Source: Verrucomicrobiota bacterium (lineage in GTDB: Bacteria; Verrucomicrobiota; Verrucomicrobiia; Limisphaerales; JACRJZ01). From it: DNA of 62,670 nt. Location of the stretch: assembly GCA_016219875.1 (NCBI GenBank), contig JACRJZ010000100.1:1-62670 (forward strand). Reading direction: 5' to 3'. Made by a program: the position numbers and the translations under genes. Under the pieces are notes generated by a model. The model saw only the letters and a list, made by a program, of their open reading frames with translations. It was not told the DNA's origin and did not search any database. Positions 44,802 to 53,747 of the stretch are shown here, one piece after another (positions within the stretch are counted from its first letter, which is position 1; each line of letters opens with the position of its first letter).

Positions 44802-47087
44802 TCAGGCCGCGGTCAACACGCCTCGGCCGTGGGGTCCTCGTTCGGCTTCTTCCGTCACCTCGATCAAGGTGCGGTTGATGGTCGCTTCGACCACCTGGAG
44901 TTGGAACGGTTTGGTGAGGCAGGCATTTCCGATGGAACTGAGGAAGCTTTGGGTGTCCTCATTGACCACGTCGCCGGTGAGGAAGACGATCCGCGAAGCC
45001 AGCCACGGTTTGAGTTCGACGACCCGCTTGTAGAACTGCTGGCCGTCCATGACCGGCATCCGGTAATCGGAGAGGACCAGGTCGAAGTCCCGCCGTTGGA
45101 GGTGCTCCAGGGCCTGCACGGGCGAGTGGCACAAGGTGCAGTCGTGGCCCAGCAGCGTGACGATCTGGCCGAGCATCTCCGCCAGCGCCCGTTCGTCGTC
45201 CAGGACGAGAACTTTGGCGGCGCGCGCGGACGGGGGAGAGGCGTGGTCCTCCTCGACCACCACCGGCGGCTCAGGGCAAGGAGTCAACGCCGGACGGACC
45301 GGCACCACCGGGAATTCGATGATGAACCCCGCGCCCCCCAAGACCGAAGGTTGGTAGTAAATGCGCCCGTTGTGTTCTGACATAATGCTGTGTGCGATGC
45401 TGAGGCCCAGTCCGGTTCCTTTGCCGACTTCCTTGGTGGTAAAGAAGGGTTCAAAGATTTTTGATTCGAGCTGTTTGGGCACGCCGGGGCCGCTGTCTTC
45501 CACCGCCACGCGAATGAGGCCGTTGAAGCGTTCGGTGGAAAGCCGCAGGCGGCCGGGCCAAGCCTGCGGGGTCATGGCCTGCAAGGCGTTGTTGACGAGA
45601 TTGACGAGGACCTGCTGGACTTGGTCGGCGTCCGCCAGGGTGAGGGGCACGTCGGGCGACAAGCGCACCTCCATCTCCACGTTCGCGGAGCGGAGATCGA
45701 ACTTGCGCAGTTCCGCGACGCGCTCGACGACCTGGTTGATGTTCACCTCGGTGCGCTGGGCGGGTTGTTCGCGGGCGAAGGACAGGAAGTTCCGGACCAG
45801 CTTGGCCGCGCGGCTGCTTTCGTGGGCCACCTTTTCGAGGTCGCTGCGCGTGCCGTCCGGCAGGCGGTGGCGCGTGAGAATGAGGTCGAGGTAGCCCTTG
45901 ATGACGGCGAGGGGGTTGTTCAGCTCGTGGGCGATGCCGGAGATCATCTGGCCCAAGGCGGACAGCTTCTCCGACTGGCGAAGTTGCTGTTCGAGGCGGA
46001 CGCGCTCCGTGAGTTCGCGAAAGGCGAACTGGTAGGCGGGTTCGCCCTCGAATTCGATGGCCGTGGCTTCCGCCTCGACCGGGGTTTTGGCGCCGTTGGT
46101 GGCGACCAAACCCAACGTGCGCTGGCTGCGGATCTGCTCGAACCGCGCGGGACCGATCGGCGGACAGAACACCCCGCCTTGGTCCTCGATGAACAAGTTG
46201 AGCGAAGAGTGGCCCGGCTCAAAGTGCGCCAAGCCCAGCAGCCGCCGGGCGCACGGATTCAGTTCCAGGATGTCGAGGCTGGTGTTGGTGATGACGATGC
46301 CGTCGCTGGCCTGGTCGAAGAGTTTGCGATAGCGGTCCTCGGTGACGCGCACCTGGGCCTTCAGCCCGGCGCAGGCTTGGCGGCTACTGCGGGTGGTTTC
46401 GATCGCGCGGGTCAGCGTGGCCCGCGCCTCTTCGAGCACGAGCATGATCATGCTCACCGCGATGAACAACTGGAGGACGCCGCAGAGGAAGAAGCTCACG
46501 GCGCGCAGAAACTCCTGCTCTTCCCAAAACGGATACCCGCCCAGATACACGCCCCACATCACCAGCCCGATGCCGAGCAGGCTGGCGCCGATGTAGCGGC
46601 GTTTGCATTGATACTTGAAAAAGCAGTAGGCCGTCCGAAAGCTGGCGATACCCAGCATGGCGAAGATCGGCGCCTGGGCGTAGATCGATTTGTCCATGTG
46701 GTAGATGCTCACGTAGCTCCAGGCCAGCAGGAAGGCCATGAACAAGCCGAGCATCGTCTGCCGCACGCGCTGGCCCATGAACACGAGACTGCCCCAGAAC
46801 AAGAACACCGCCGACGTCCCCACGCACCATTGGCGCGCCATGCGGATGAAGTGGCTGTCCCGGAAATCCTCTTGTACGAAATTGAGCGTGAGCCACAGGG
46901 CGTAGAACAGCCAGGCGGCCGTCCACATGGTGAAGTACCGGCGCTTGGTGTAGTGGTTGAGGTAGGCAAACAGCCCGACCAGCAGCCACACACTCAACAA
47001 GGAGACCAGCAGCCCAGCTCGCAGGCTCTCCGGCGATGAATTGAAGACCAGGTCCATCTCAGAGCCGAACAGTTCAGGGCGCCCCAT
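44802..47087 (-). CDS. Membrane hybrid histidine kinase with PAS and receiver domains
   Basis: 761 aa from ATG 47087. N-terminal seven-helix membrane sensor (LLVSLLSVWLLVGLFAYL, MLGLFMAFLLAWSYVSIY and others). PAS domain around DRYRKLFDQASDGIVITNTS. HisKA GIAHELNNPLAVIKGYLDLI with phosphoacceptor His387; HATPase VQQVLVNLVNNALQAM and GKGTGLGLSIAHSI. C-terminal receiver with phosphoacceptor Asp674 in LVLSDYRMPVMDG. An orphan kinase: no response regulator gene adjoins it. The frame is open upstream through the palindromic repeat, but that part is not kinase sequence. Confidence 0.93.
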   Translation of the reverse strand: MGRPELFGSEMDLVFNSSPESLRAGLLVSLLSVWLLVGLFAYLNHYTKRRYFTMWTAAWLFYALWLTLNFVQEDFRDSHFIRMARQWCVGTSAVFLFWGSLVFMGQRVRQTMLGLFMAFLLAWSYVSIYHMDKSIYAQAPIFAMLGIASFRTAYCFFKYQCKRRYIGASLLGIGLVMWGVYLGGYPFWEEQEFLRAVSFFLCGVLQLFIAVSMIMLVLEEARATLTRAIETTRSSRQACAGLKAQVRVTEDRYRKLFDQASDGIVITNTSLDILELNPCARRLLGLAHFEPGHSSLNLFIEDQGGVFCPPIGPARFEQIRSQRTLGLVATNGAKTPVEAEATAIEFEGEPAYQFAFRELTERVRLEQQLRQSEKLSALGQMISGIAHELNNPLAVIKGYLDLILTRHRLPDGTRSDLEKVAHESSRAAKLVRNFLSFAREQPAQRTEVNINQVVERVAELRKFDLRSANVEMEVRLSPDVPLTLADADQVQQVLVNLVNNALQAMTPQAWPGRLRLSTERFNGLIRVAVEDSGPGVPKQLESKIFEPFFTTKEVGKGTGLGLSIAHSIMSEHNGRIYYQPSVLGGAGFIIEFPVVPVRPALTPCPEPPVVVEEDHASPPSARAAKVLVLDDERALAEMLGQIVTLLGHDCTLCHSPVQALEHLQRRDFDLVLSDYRMPVMDGQQFYKRVVELKPWLASRIVFLTGDVVNEDTQSFLSSIGNACLTKPFQLQVVEATINRTLIEVTEEAERGPHGRGVLTAA

Positions 47088-47192
47088 GCTGCTTGGGCGC
47101 TCGGAGTAACTATCGGCAGGAAGGGCGAGAAGCTTTAGCGCGGGCTGGAGGCGGCTCAAAGCCTGTTGAAAACGCCCGTTTGGAGAGCTTCC

Positions 47193-47276
47193 TGCAAAAC
47201 TGTAGCAGCCGACGTGAGGAGGCTCCAACTTCAATGAAAACAGAGCCTCCTCACGTCGGCTGCTACAGTTTTGCAA
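47193..47276. repeat. Complete palindromic element with extended arms
   Basis: The core GTAGCAGCC...GGCTGCTAC is at 47202-47266, and TGCAAAACT / AGTTTTGCA extend the dyad to ~84 bp. It lies between the divergent kinase and propeller genes, where it could affect either promoter. Confidence 0.88.
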
Positions 47277-47341
47277 TTGCCTCGGGAAGCCGGAATTCGC
47301 TCGACAGCCCCGGCCTCCCGGACGATAAGCGGTGGCAGCTT

Positions 47342-48385
47342 ATGCAAACGAAATTGCTCAGCCTGCTGCTGTTCCCGTTGATCTCCGTGGCCGCCGACAG
47401 TCCGGTTTCCCCGCTGGCGGGAAAGTCCCCCGTCGATGAGCTGCCGCCGCACCTCTCCCGGTTGACTTGGTTCGGCGAGCGGGCCGATTGGTCCCCCGAC
47501 GGCCGGAGAATCTTGTTCATCGAGAAAACCTACGGCGACGCTTTCGAGGTGGAGGTCGCGACGAAGGTCGTTCGCCCGGTGACCCACCATTTTCATCATC
47601 TCGGTTTCACGCGCGCCCTCTACCTGGCAAACGGCGACCTCCTTCTCTCCGGCCCGGAGGCCTTCAACCCGAAGGCCCCGCACGTCAGCCGCGTGCAGTG
47701 TTTCCTCTACGTGCTGGACAAGAGCTTCACCAAGCCACCGGTCCCGCTCGGCTCGAAATGCTCCGAAGGCCCCGCCGTGTCGCGCCGGCGGATGCACATG
47801 GCCTGGACGCACGTGAGCGAACAATACCCCGACGAAATGCCGAAAGGCTCGTCGCGGATGTGGGAGGCGGACCTCGTCTATGAGGACGGGAAGCCCAAGC
47901 TCGCCAACCAGAGGCTCATCATCGATAGCCGGGACTTGCCGTTCACATGCACGATGGAGACGCAGAACTTCCGTCCGCCGCAGGAGCGCGAACTCACCTT
48001 CAGCGCCTACGGCCACCAGGGCACGGACGTTTGCGGAATCGATCTCGTGACGAAAAAGGTCACGAACTACTCAAACGCCGCCGGCCAGTACGACGAGCCG
48101 GAAGGCATCTTTCCCGACGGCCTGCACACGCTGGTGGAGTGCGACCGCCAGAGTGGGAAAGGCGCTTCTTACATCGACATCTGGAAGCTCAAACTCGACG
48201 GCAGTGGCGCGCTGGAGCGGCTGACGTTCTTCAGCGACTACCTTGGCTACAAGGCCTCCAACCCGGTCGTGAGCGACGATGGGCGCTTCATGGCCTTCCA
48301 GATGGCCAAATCCAAAGACCCGGCGGGCGTGGGCTATGGCATTTTCGTCTTTGACTTCGTCAAGGCGGCGCAAGTGGAGAAGTGA
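47342..48385 (+). CDS. Secreted beta-propeller (PD40-like) protein
   Basis: 347 aa from ATG 47342, leader MQTKLLSLLLFPLISVAADS. Propeller strands: ADWSPDGRRILFIEKTYGD, LYLANGDLLLSGPEAFNP, SEGPAVSRRRMHMAWTH, DIWKLKLDGSGALERLTFFS and NPVVSDDGRFMAFQMAKS. Similar to TolB/WD40-like PD40 domains; typical of secreted or periplasmic Verrucomicrobia proteins linked to glycans. No catalytic motif seen. Upstream reading frame is repeat sequence. Confidence 0.72.
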   Translation: MQTKLLSLLLFPLISVAADSPVSPLAGKSPVDELPPHLSRLTWFGERADWSPDGRRILFIEKTYGDAFEVEVATKVVRPVTHHFHHLGFTRALYLANGDLLLSGPEAFNPKAPHVSRVQCFLYVLDKSFTKPPVPLGSKCSEGPAVSRRRMHMAWTHVSEQYPDEMPKGSSRMWEADLVYEDGKPKLANQRLIIDSRDLPFTCTMETQNFRPPQERELTFSAYGHQGTDVCGIDLVTKKVTNYSNAAGQYDEPEGIFPDGLHTLVECDRQSGKGASYIDIWKLKLDGSGALERLTFFSDYLGYKASNPVVSDDGRFMAFQMAKSKDPAGVGYGIFVFDFVKAAQVEK

Positions 48386-48435
48386 GCAAGAATTGAGCTT
48401 CCCGTCCCGGCTCAAGGCGGTTAAATGACTCCGAC

Positions 48436-48792
48436 ATGAACGAGCCGGTGCTCCGACCAATTGAAGCCACGCCTCTGGATGAGCGGACGATTCACGCCAT
48501 TGTCCAGCGGATCGTCGCGGCGTTCCACCCGCGCCGGATCATTCTGTTTGGCAGCCGGGCATGGGGCGAGCCGCGCAGTGACAGTGACTTGGATTTGTTT
48601 GTGGAGATGGAAACCCCGGATCCTCCCTTGGAACGGCGAGTCAAGATTCGCCGGCTGTTCCGGCCCTCGCCTTGCGCGATGGACATTCTGGTTTACACGC
48701 CTGCTGAAGTGGCCGAGCGCCGCCGTTCCCTGGCGTCGCTCGTGCCTGTGATCGAGCAAGAGGGCCGTGTGCTGTATGAGCAGAGCGTCTGA
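48436..48792 (+). CDS. MNT-type nucleotidyltransferase (antitoxin of an MNT-HEPN pair)
   Basis: 118 aa. ILFGSRAWGEPRSDSDLDLF contains the GS...DxD active site (Gly39, Ser40, Asp51, Asp53) of minimal nucleotidyltransferases. MDILVYTP supplies the third Asp. MNT proteins paired with HEPN toxins neutralise them, in known cases by AMPylation. Overlaps the HEPN gene by 17 bp. Confidence 0.87.
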   Translation: MNEPVLRPIEATPLDERTIHAIVQRIVAAFHPRRIILFGSRAWGEPRSDSDLDLFVEMETPDPPLERRVKIRRLFRPSPCAMDILVYTPAEVAERRRSLASLVPVIEQEGRVLYEQSV

Positions 48793-49168
48793 CCTTCAAG
48801 CCTGGCTCGACAAGGCCCAGGAGGACTGGCTATGCGTGCGGAACGAGATGGCAGCGGCGCAAACTCCCTGGGCTGTGGTGTCCTTTCACGCGCAGCAAGC
48901 GGCGGAAAAAACCTTGAAGGCCCTCCTGGTGGTCCACGGGCAGTTTCCGCCGCGCGTCCATGACCTGGCCCGCCTGCTCGATCTGTGCCTGCAGTTTGAA
49001 CCCGGCTTGGAAACGGTTCGGGACGATTGCGAGCACCTCAGCCAATGCGCTGTGGATGTCCGATACCCGGACGTTGGCTTGACGATTGAGGCCACCATCG
49101 GACGCGATGCCGTCGCGGCTGCCGAGCGCATCTGTGATGCGATCCGTCCGCTCTTGGTCACGAAATGA
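48776..49168 (+). CDS. HEPN-domain protein (toxin partner of MNT)
   Basis: 130 aa from ATG 48776. SFHAQQAAEKTLKALLVVHG and HDLARLLDLCLQFEPGL are the HEPN (PF05168-type) helices. The usual RNase motif R-x4-6-H is not obvious: at its place is DVRYPD, as in a subset of HEPN proteins whose activity is uncertain. Partner of the overlapping MNT gene; probably a toxin-antitoxin pair. Confidence 0.83.
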   Translation: MSRASDLQAWLDKAQEDWLCVRNEMAAAQTPWAVVSFHAQQAAEKTLKALLVVHGQFPPRVHDLARLLDLCLQFEPGLETVRDDCEHLSQCAVDVRYPDVGLTIEATIGRDAVAAAERICDAIRPLLVTK

Positions 49169-49206
49169 GCAATTCTCCCCTCCCGAACTCTTAGCCGCTG
49201 CAACCC

Positions 49207-51090
49207 GTGTCCACGAACTCTCAGAACAGTGCCCCCTCGCTGGCTCCCATCGACCGTCAGCGCATGGATGTGGACATCGTCTGCGTCGGGTTCGGCCCGG
49301 CGATGGGCGGGTTCCTCTCCACGCTGGCGAAGCACCTCGTCAACGACGACGGCACGCCGGCCGTCGAAAGCGCCGTCATGCCTGGCTCGCCGCCGCAGGT
49401 GCTGTGCTACGAACGCGCCGACGACATCGGCTTTGGCGTGTCGGGCGTCGTGACGAAAGCCCGCGCCCTCCGCGCCAGCTTCCCTGATCTCGATCCGAAG
49501 CAGATTCCGATGGCTGCGCCCGTCGGCCAGGAAGAGGTGCTGTATCTGCTCGATCCGATTGGCGCCAGCCGCCGCTCGCCGGCTCTCCGTTTCGCTGACT
49601 CGCTCATTCGCGCGTTCAAGTGGGCGCTGCCGGTTGAGCACGACGCGCTGCGCCTGCCGTGGACGCCGAACTTCCTCCACAAGCACGGGGGCCTCGTGCT
49701 CTCGATGGGTCAGTTCATGCAGTGGGTCGGGGCGCAAGTCACCGGCAGCGGTTTCGTGCAGGTCTGGCCCGGCACGCCGGTGGCGAGCGCGCTGATCGAG
49801 GAGAACAAAGTCGTCGGCGTCCGCCTGCTTGACCAAGGCGTCGATCAGCAAGGCCAGCCCAGCGACGGCTTCATGCCGGGGATGGACATCCACGCCGCGC
49901 TCACCGTGGTTGGCGATGGACCCATCGGTTCGATTGGTCAGCAACTCGACACGCATTTCGGCCTGCCCCCGGGCCACCACACGCGCGATTGGGCGGTCGG
50001 CATGAAGTTCGTGGTGGATCTTCCGGAGGACACGCCGCTTCAGCCGGGCACCGTGCTCCACACGTTCGGATTTCCGGAGCCGGAGATTTTTGGCTTCCTC
50101 TACGTTCATCCTGATCGGGTCGCCTCGTTCGGCGTCTTCGTGCCGTCGTGGTTCGACAGCCCGGCGCGCACGGCCTACCGCTATCTCCAACACTGGATGC
50201 TGCACCCGGCGCTCTGGCGCTACCTCAAAGGCGCGAAGCTCCGCTCCTGGGGCGCGAAGACCCTTGGCGAATCCGGCCGCCGCGGGGAGTCGCATCTCGC
50301 CGGCGACGGCTACGCGCGCATCGGTGAAGGCTCCGGCACCACCAATGTCCTCACCGGCTCCGGCGTGGACGAAGCTTGGGCCACCGGTACGCAACTCGCC
50401 GCCGCCGTGCTGGAATTGCTCAAGGCCGGCCAGCCGTTCACGAAGGAGAACCTTGAAACCACCTATCTCAAGCGCCGCCGCGCAAGCTGGGTGGAAGAAG
50501 AAGGCCGCGTTGCCGAGAGATCGCGCGACGGTTTTCAGCGAGGCGTAGTGCGCGGCATGGCCGGCATGGCGCTGGCGTGGCTGACGAACGGTTGCTTCTC
50601 ACTCGGCGGCGAGCCGGTGCCGCCCTGGAAGCGCCTCCCGACGATGGAGGATTACTACCGGGGGCGCATCACGCCGGACGAAATCGCAAGACTGCGCGAG
50701 GAGTGCCGGGCCAAGGGCGTGTCCCTCCACGGCGCGCTCATGGAGAAATCCGGCTGGCCGGCGATCCCGTTCGATGGCCAGTTGCTCGTCTCCCACCAGG
50801 ACGCGCTGCTCATGGGTGGCAAGGTCCAAGCCCCGCACGGTTACGCCGACCACGTGGTCTTCCTCTATCCGAACCTCTGCGAACAGTGCGGCACGAAGAT
50901 CTGCATTGAGTTGTGTTCCGGCCAAGCCATCGCACCGGGTGAGGGCGGCGTGCCGGCGTTCGACCGCGAGAAATGCGTCCACTGCGGCGCCTGCTACTGG
51001 AACTGCGCGCAACCCCTGCCGGACAACCCGGAGCGGATGAACATCGCCTTCCGCGCCGGCACGGGCGGGCTGCATTCGGCGGAGAATTGA
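49207..51090 (+). CDS. ETF-QO-like FAD/[4Fe-4S] oxidoreductase
   Basis: 627 aa from GTG 49207 (ATG 49264 is also possible). DIVCVGFGPAMGGFLSTLA is the FAD-binding glycine motif, and SMGQFMQWVGAQV and GDGPIGSIGQQLD follow as in electron-transfer-flavoprotein:quinone oxidoreductases. The C-terminus has CEQCGTKICIELC and CVHCGACYWNCAQP, which could hold one or two Fe-S clusters. These enzymes pass electrons from ETF to the quinone pool. Its last 60 bp recur at 51756-51815 beyond a toxin-antitoxin pair. Fe-S count and electron donor are uncertain. Confidence 0.85.
   Translation: MSTNSQNSAPSLAPIDRQRMDVDIVCVGFGPAMGGFLSTLAKHLVNDDGTPAVESAVMPGSPPQVLCYERADDIGFGVSGVVTKARALRASFPDLDPKQIPMAAPVGQEEVLYLLDPIGASRRSPALRFADSLIRAFKWALPVEHDALRLPWTPNFLHKHGGLVLSMGQFMQWVGAQVTGSGFVQVWPGTPVASALIEENKVVGVRLLDQGVDQQGQPSDGFMPGMDIHAALTVVGDGPIGSIGQQLDTHFGLPPGHHTRDWAVGMKFVVDLPEDTPLQPGTVLHTFGFPEPEIFGFLYVHPDRVASFGVFVPSWFDSPARTAYRYLQHWMLHPALWRYLKGAKLRSWGAKTLGESGRRGESHLAGDGYARIGEGSGTTNVLTGSGVDEAWATGTQLAAAVLELLKAGQPFTKENLETTYLKRRRASWVEEEGRVAERSRDGFQRGVVRGMAGMALAWLTNGCFSLGGEPVPPWKRLPTMEDYYRGRITPDEIARLREECRAKGVSLHGALMEKSGWPAIPFDGQLLVSHQDALLMGGKVQAPHGYADHVVFLYPNLCEQCGTKICIELCSGQAIAPGEGGVPAFDREKCVHCGACYWNCAQPLPDNPERMNIAFRAGTGGLHSAEN
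51031..51090 (+). repeat. Left copy of a 60-bp direct repeat (ETF-QO 3' end)
   Basis: Codes for ERMNIAFRAGTGGLHSAEN plus stop. It matches 51756-51815 at 56 of 60 bases by my count. The two copies flank the DUF433/DUF5615 pair like attachment-site repeats. Confidence 0.7.
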
Positions 51091-51185
51091 CGCGAGTTGA
51101 CTAGCTTTGAGTGCCATGAATCAGAGTGAAGCGGAACGACGCCGGACTGCTTGTGAACTTGCCTGTCCTCGGATAGGGTCCTCCC

Positions 51186-51410
51186 ATGAAATACGCGAAT
51201 CGCATCACTTTTGACCCGGAACAGTGCGGCGGACGGCCATGCATCCGGCACTACCGGCTGCGGGTGAAGGACGTGCTGGACTTGCTGGCCGCCGGCGTGA
51301 GCGAACAGGAGATTCTGGAGGACTACTCATTTCTTCAGGCGGAGGATATTCGGGCCTGCCTGGAGTATGCCGCCGAACAGGTGAATCATCCCGTGTTGAT
51401 GGCCGCGTGA
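51186..51410 (+). CDS. DUF433 family antitoxin
   Basis: 74 aa. RITFDPEQCGGRPCIRHYRL, then VKDVLDLLAAGVSEQEILED, is the DUF433 core with helix-turn-helix. It precedes a DUF5615 toxin by 3 bp, a standard VapBC-like pair. It probably represses its own promoter, in the 95-bp gap after the ETF-QO gene. Confidence 0.9.
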   Translation: MKYANRITFDPEQCGGRPCIRHYRLRVKDVLDLLAAGVSEQEILEDYSFLQAEDIRACLEYAAEQVNHPVLMAA

Positions 51411-51413
51411 ACC

Positions 51414-51743
51414 GTGCGCTTCCTCGTTGACACGCAACTTCCCCAAGCTCTGGCGACGTGGTTGCGCGAGAGCGGGCAGGAAGCCGAACACGTCCTCGAA
51501 CTCGGCCTCGCCCAGGGCAAAGACACGCAGGTTTGGCGCTACGCCCAGGAGCACCAAGCCGCGGTGATCACGAAGGACGAGGATTTCGCGGAATGGGTCC
51601 GCCGCGGACGTTCCGGCCCCTCGGTTGTCTGGTTACGAATAGGCGACTGTTCCAAGCGAGCGTTACTGGCTTGGCTGGGGCCGCTTCTTCCGAGCGTGCT
51701 TCGCCAACTCCAGCAAGGGGAGCGTTTGGTTGAAGTCCGCTGA
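51414..51743 (+). CDS. DUF5615 PIN-like toxin
   Basis: 109 aa from GTG 51414. FLVDTQLPQALATWLRESG, VLELGLAQGKDTQVWRYAQ and AVITKDEDFAEWV carry the three acidic positions of Mut7-C/PIN-like DUF5615 proteins. Presumed RNase toxin paired with the DUF433 gene. Confidence 0.9.
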   Translation: MRFLVDTQLPQALATWLRESGQEAEHVLELGLAQGKDTQVWRYAQEHQAAVITKDEDFAEWVRRGRSGPSVVWLRIGDCSKRALLAWLGPLLPSVLRQLQQGERLVEVR

Positions 51744-51755
51744 GCCAGCCAGTGG

Positions 51756-51815
51756 GAGCGGATGAACCTCGCCTTTCGCGGCGGCACCGGCGGGCTGCAT
51801 TCGGCGGAGAATTGA
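51756..51815 (+). pseudogene. Second copy of the ETF-QO 3' end
   Basis: Reads ERMNLAFRGGTGGLHSAEN and TGA. The four differences from 51031-51090 include two silent third-base changes, so this is an old homologous tail, not a fresh copy. Marks the right edge of the inserted toxin-antitoxin segment. Confidence 0.75.
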
Positions 51816-51840
51816 ACCCGAGAGAGCTTCTTTCAAAACT

Positions 51841-51905
51841 GTAGCAGCCGACGTGAGGAGGCTCTGATTCCCTTGAAGTTTGAGCCTCCTCACGTCGGCT
51901 GCTAC
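51841..51905. repeat. Complete palindromic element
   Basis: GTAGCAGCCGACGTGAGGAG and its complement ending GCTGCTAC around a ~17-bp loop; TTTCAAAACT outside the left arm and GTTTTGAA outside the right arm extend the dyad. Confidence 0.88.
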
Positions 51906-51981
51906 TGAGTTTTGAAGTCGCCCCGAGAGAAATCCGATTTCTCGGTTTCACGTCCTGGGACGGACATGAGAGGATGCCGCC

Positions 51982-53730
51982 GTGAGCGCAAGCATGAGTC
52001 ATCTCGACTGGACGATCATTGGCCTCTGCATGCTGGTGGTCGTGGGGATCGGTGTCGCTGCGGGATTTCTGCGCCAACGCGGCGGAGAAGGCCGCCACTA
52101 TTTCCTCGCGGGCAATACCCTCACTTGGCCGGTCATCGGTCTGGCGATGTTCGCCGCGAACATCTCGACCGTCCATCTGGTCAGCCTGGCGGAGGCGGCT
52201 TACAAGTACGGCCTCGTCTTCGGCAACTTCGAGTGGATGGCGGGCTTCACGCTCGTCCTGCTGTCGCTGTTCTTCGCGCCGCTCTACTTGCGTTCGCGGG
52301 TGCCGACCTTGCCGGACTATCTGGAGCGCCGTTTCAACCGCCGGTGCCGCGACTATCTGGCGTTCGTGTCGCTGTTCTCGGCCATCGTGATCCACATTGG
52401 CGTGGCGCTCTACACGGCGGCGTGGGTGCTGCGCGGGATTCTCGGCATCGCGCCGGACGCCACGATCCTCGGTCTGGACGCGATGATGTTTTTCGTCGTG
52501 GCGCTGGGCGTACTCACGGGCATTTACACGATGGTGGGCGGCTTGCTGGCGGTGGTGTGGACGGAGAGCATCCAGACCGTGCTGTTGCTGGTGGGCGCGG
52601 TGGTCATCACGGTGGCGGGCTACTTCAAGGTCGGCGGCTGGTCCGCGTTGGCGCAGACGCTGGCCACGCATCCGCATCCGCTGAGCGGCGGCGAAGGCAT
52701 CCCGGCGGCGACGGCAAACTTTCTCAACATGGCCCGCGGCGCCAACGATCCCAGCGGGCTGCCGTGGTATTCGATCCTGCTCGGCTATCCGGTGCTCGGC
52801 ATCTGGTATTGGTGCTGCGACCAAACCATCGTCCAGCGGGTGCTGGCCGCGCGCGACGAGAAGCAAGCGCGCCTCGGCCCGCTGTTCTGCGCGTTCATCA
52901 AGATCCTCCCGGTGTTCATCTTCGTGCTGCCGGGCGTCATCTGCGTGGCGCTGGTGCAACAGGGCGCGTTCGCGGGGGCCGCGCCGGCGAAGGCCGCCGA
53001 CACCTACACCTTCCTGCTCATTCACTTGTTGCCCATCGGGCTGAAGGGGCTGGTCGCCGCGGCGATGCTGGCGGCGGCCATGCAGACGTGTTCCGCGGCG
53101 CTCAACTCCTCCGCCACACTCGTCGCCTACGATCTCGTGAAACGATGGCGGCCCGCGACGTCAGAGCACGGCCTGGTCGTCATCGGCAAGGCCACCACCG
53201 TCGTGGCCACAGCGGTCGCCATCGTCATGTCGCCGCTGTTCGGGCACTACAACACCATCTTCGAAGGGCTGAACCGGTTGATCGCCTACGTCGCGCCGCC
53301 CATCACGGCGGTGTTTCTCTTCGGCGTGTTCTGGAAAGGATCGTCGGGACGCGCCGCGTTTCTGACGTTAGTGGCGGGCGCGGCGATGGGCGCAGTGATC
53401 TTCCCGCTGGATTTCTGGAAGAAGGACCTCGCCGCGTGGCTGACGCAAAACCATCCATCGCTCGCGGCAGCCTACGATGCCTTTTCGCGACACGTCCTGA
53501 GCGACTTCATGCTGACGGCGTTTTACTTGCTGGTGATTTGCTGCGCGGTGATGTTCGTCGCGTCGAAGCTGATGCCGGAGCCGCTCAAAGAGGAGGCCAG
53601 GACGCTCGTTTGGGAAGACTGGCGTGAACCGCTCCGGGGCGAGGCCCACGGCCACGGGCTGGGGAACTACCGCGTGCTCACCGCCGTGGTGCTCGTGACC
53701 TTCGCCGTGCTGTACGTGATTTTCCGCTGA
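51982..53730 (+). CDS. Sodium:solute symporter (SSS family), probable sugar uptake
   Basis: 582 aa, about 14 membrane helices. GRHYFLAGNTLTWPVIGLAM and FAANISTVHLVSLAEAAYKYG match the sodium-binding first helix region of SSS/SGLT proteins; IYTMVGGLLAVVWTESIQT and GIWYWCCDQTIVQRVLAARD are strongly conserved in sugar-type members. GTG 51982 or ATG 51994 start. A lipoprotein mutarotase follows 17 bp later, suggesting rhamnose or a related sugar as substrate. Inner membrane. Confidence 0.92.
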   Translation: MSASMSHLDWTIIGLCMLVVVGIGVAAGFLRQRGGEGRHYFLAGNTLTWPVIGLAMFAANISTVHLVSLAEAAYKYGLVFGNFEWMAGFTLVLLSLFFAPLYLRSRVPTLPDYLERRFNRRCRDYLAFVSLFSAIVIHIGVALYTAAWVLRGILGIAPDATILGLDAMMFFVVALGVLTGIYTMVGGLLAVVWTESIQTVLLLVGAVVITVAGYFKVGGWSALAQTLATHPHPLSGGEGIPAATANFLNMARGANDPSGLPWYSILLGYPVLGIWYWCCDQTIVQRVLAARDEKQARLGPLFCAFIKILPVFIFVLPGVICVALVQQGAFAGAAPAKAADTYTFLLIHLLPIGLKGLVAAAMLAAAMQTCSAALNSSATLVAYDLVKRWRPATSEHGLVVIGKATTVVATAVAIVMSPLFGHYNTIFEGLNRLIAYVAPPITAVFLFGVFWKGSSGRAAFLTLVAGAAMGAVIFPLDFWKKDLAAWLTQNHPSLAAAYDAFSRHVLSDFMLTAFYLLVICCAVMFVASKLMPEPLKEEARTLVWEDWREPLRGEAHGHGLGNYRVLTAVVLVTFAVLYVIFR

Positions 53731-53747
53731 CCAAGAAAGGAACCACC

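Noticed and set aside
44802..47276. Kinase extended 63 codons upstream
   Set aside because: The extra N-terminus (NCSSRREEALFSLKLEPPHV) is the translated palindromic element, seen in the same form at other copies.
47093..47341. Extended N-terminus of the 47342 propeller gene
   Set aside because: Reads through the palindromic element; a normal signal peptide begins at ATG 47342.
51912..53627. 571-codon plus frame overlapping the symporter
   Set aside because: Alternative frame of the SSS gene, Arg/His-rich and without membrane segments.
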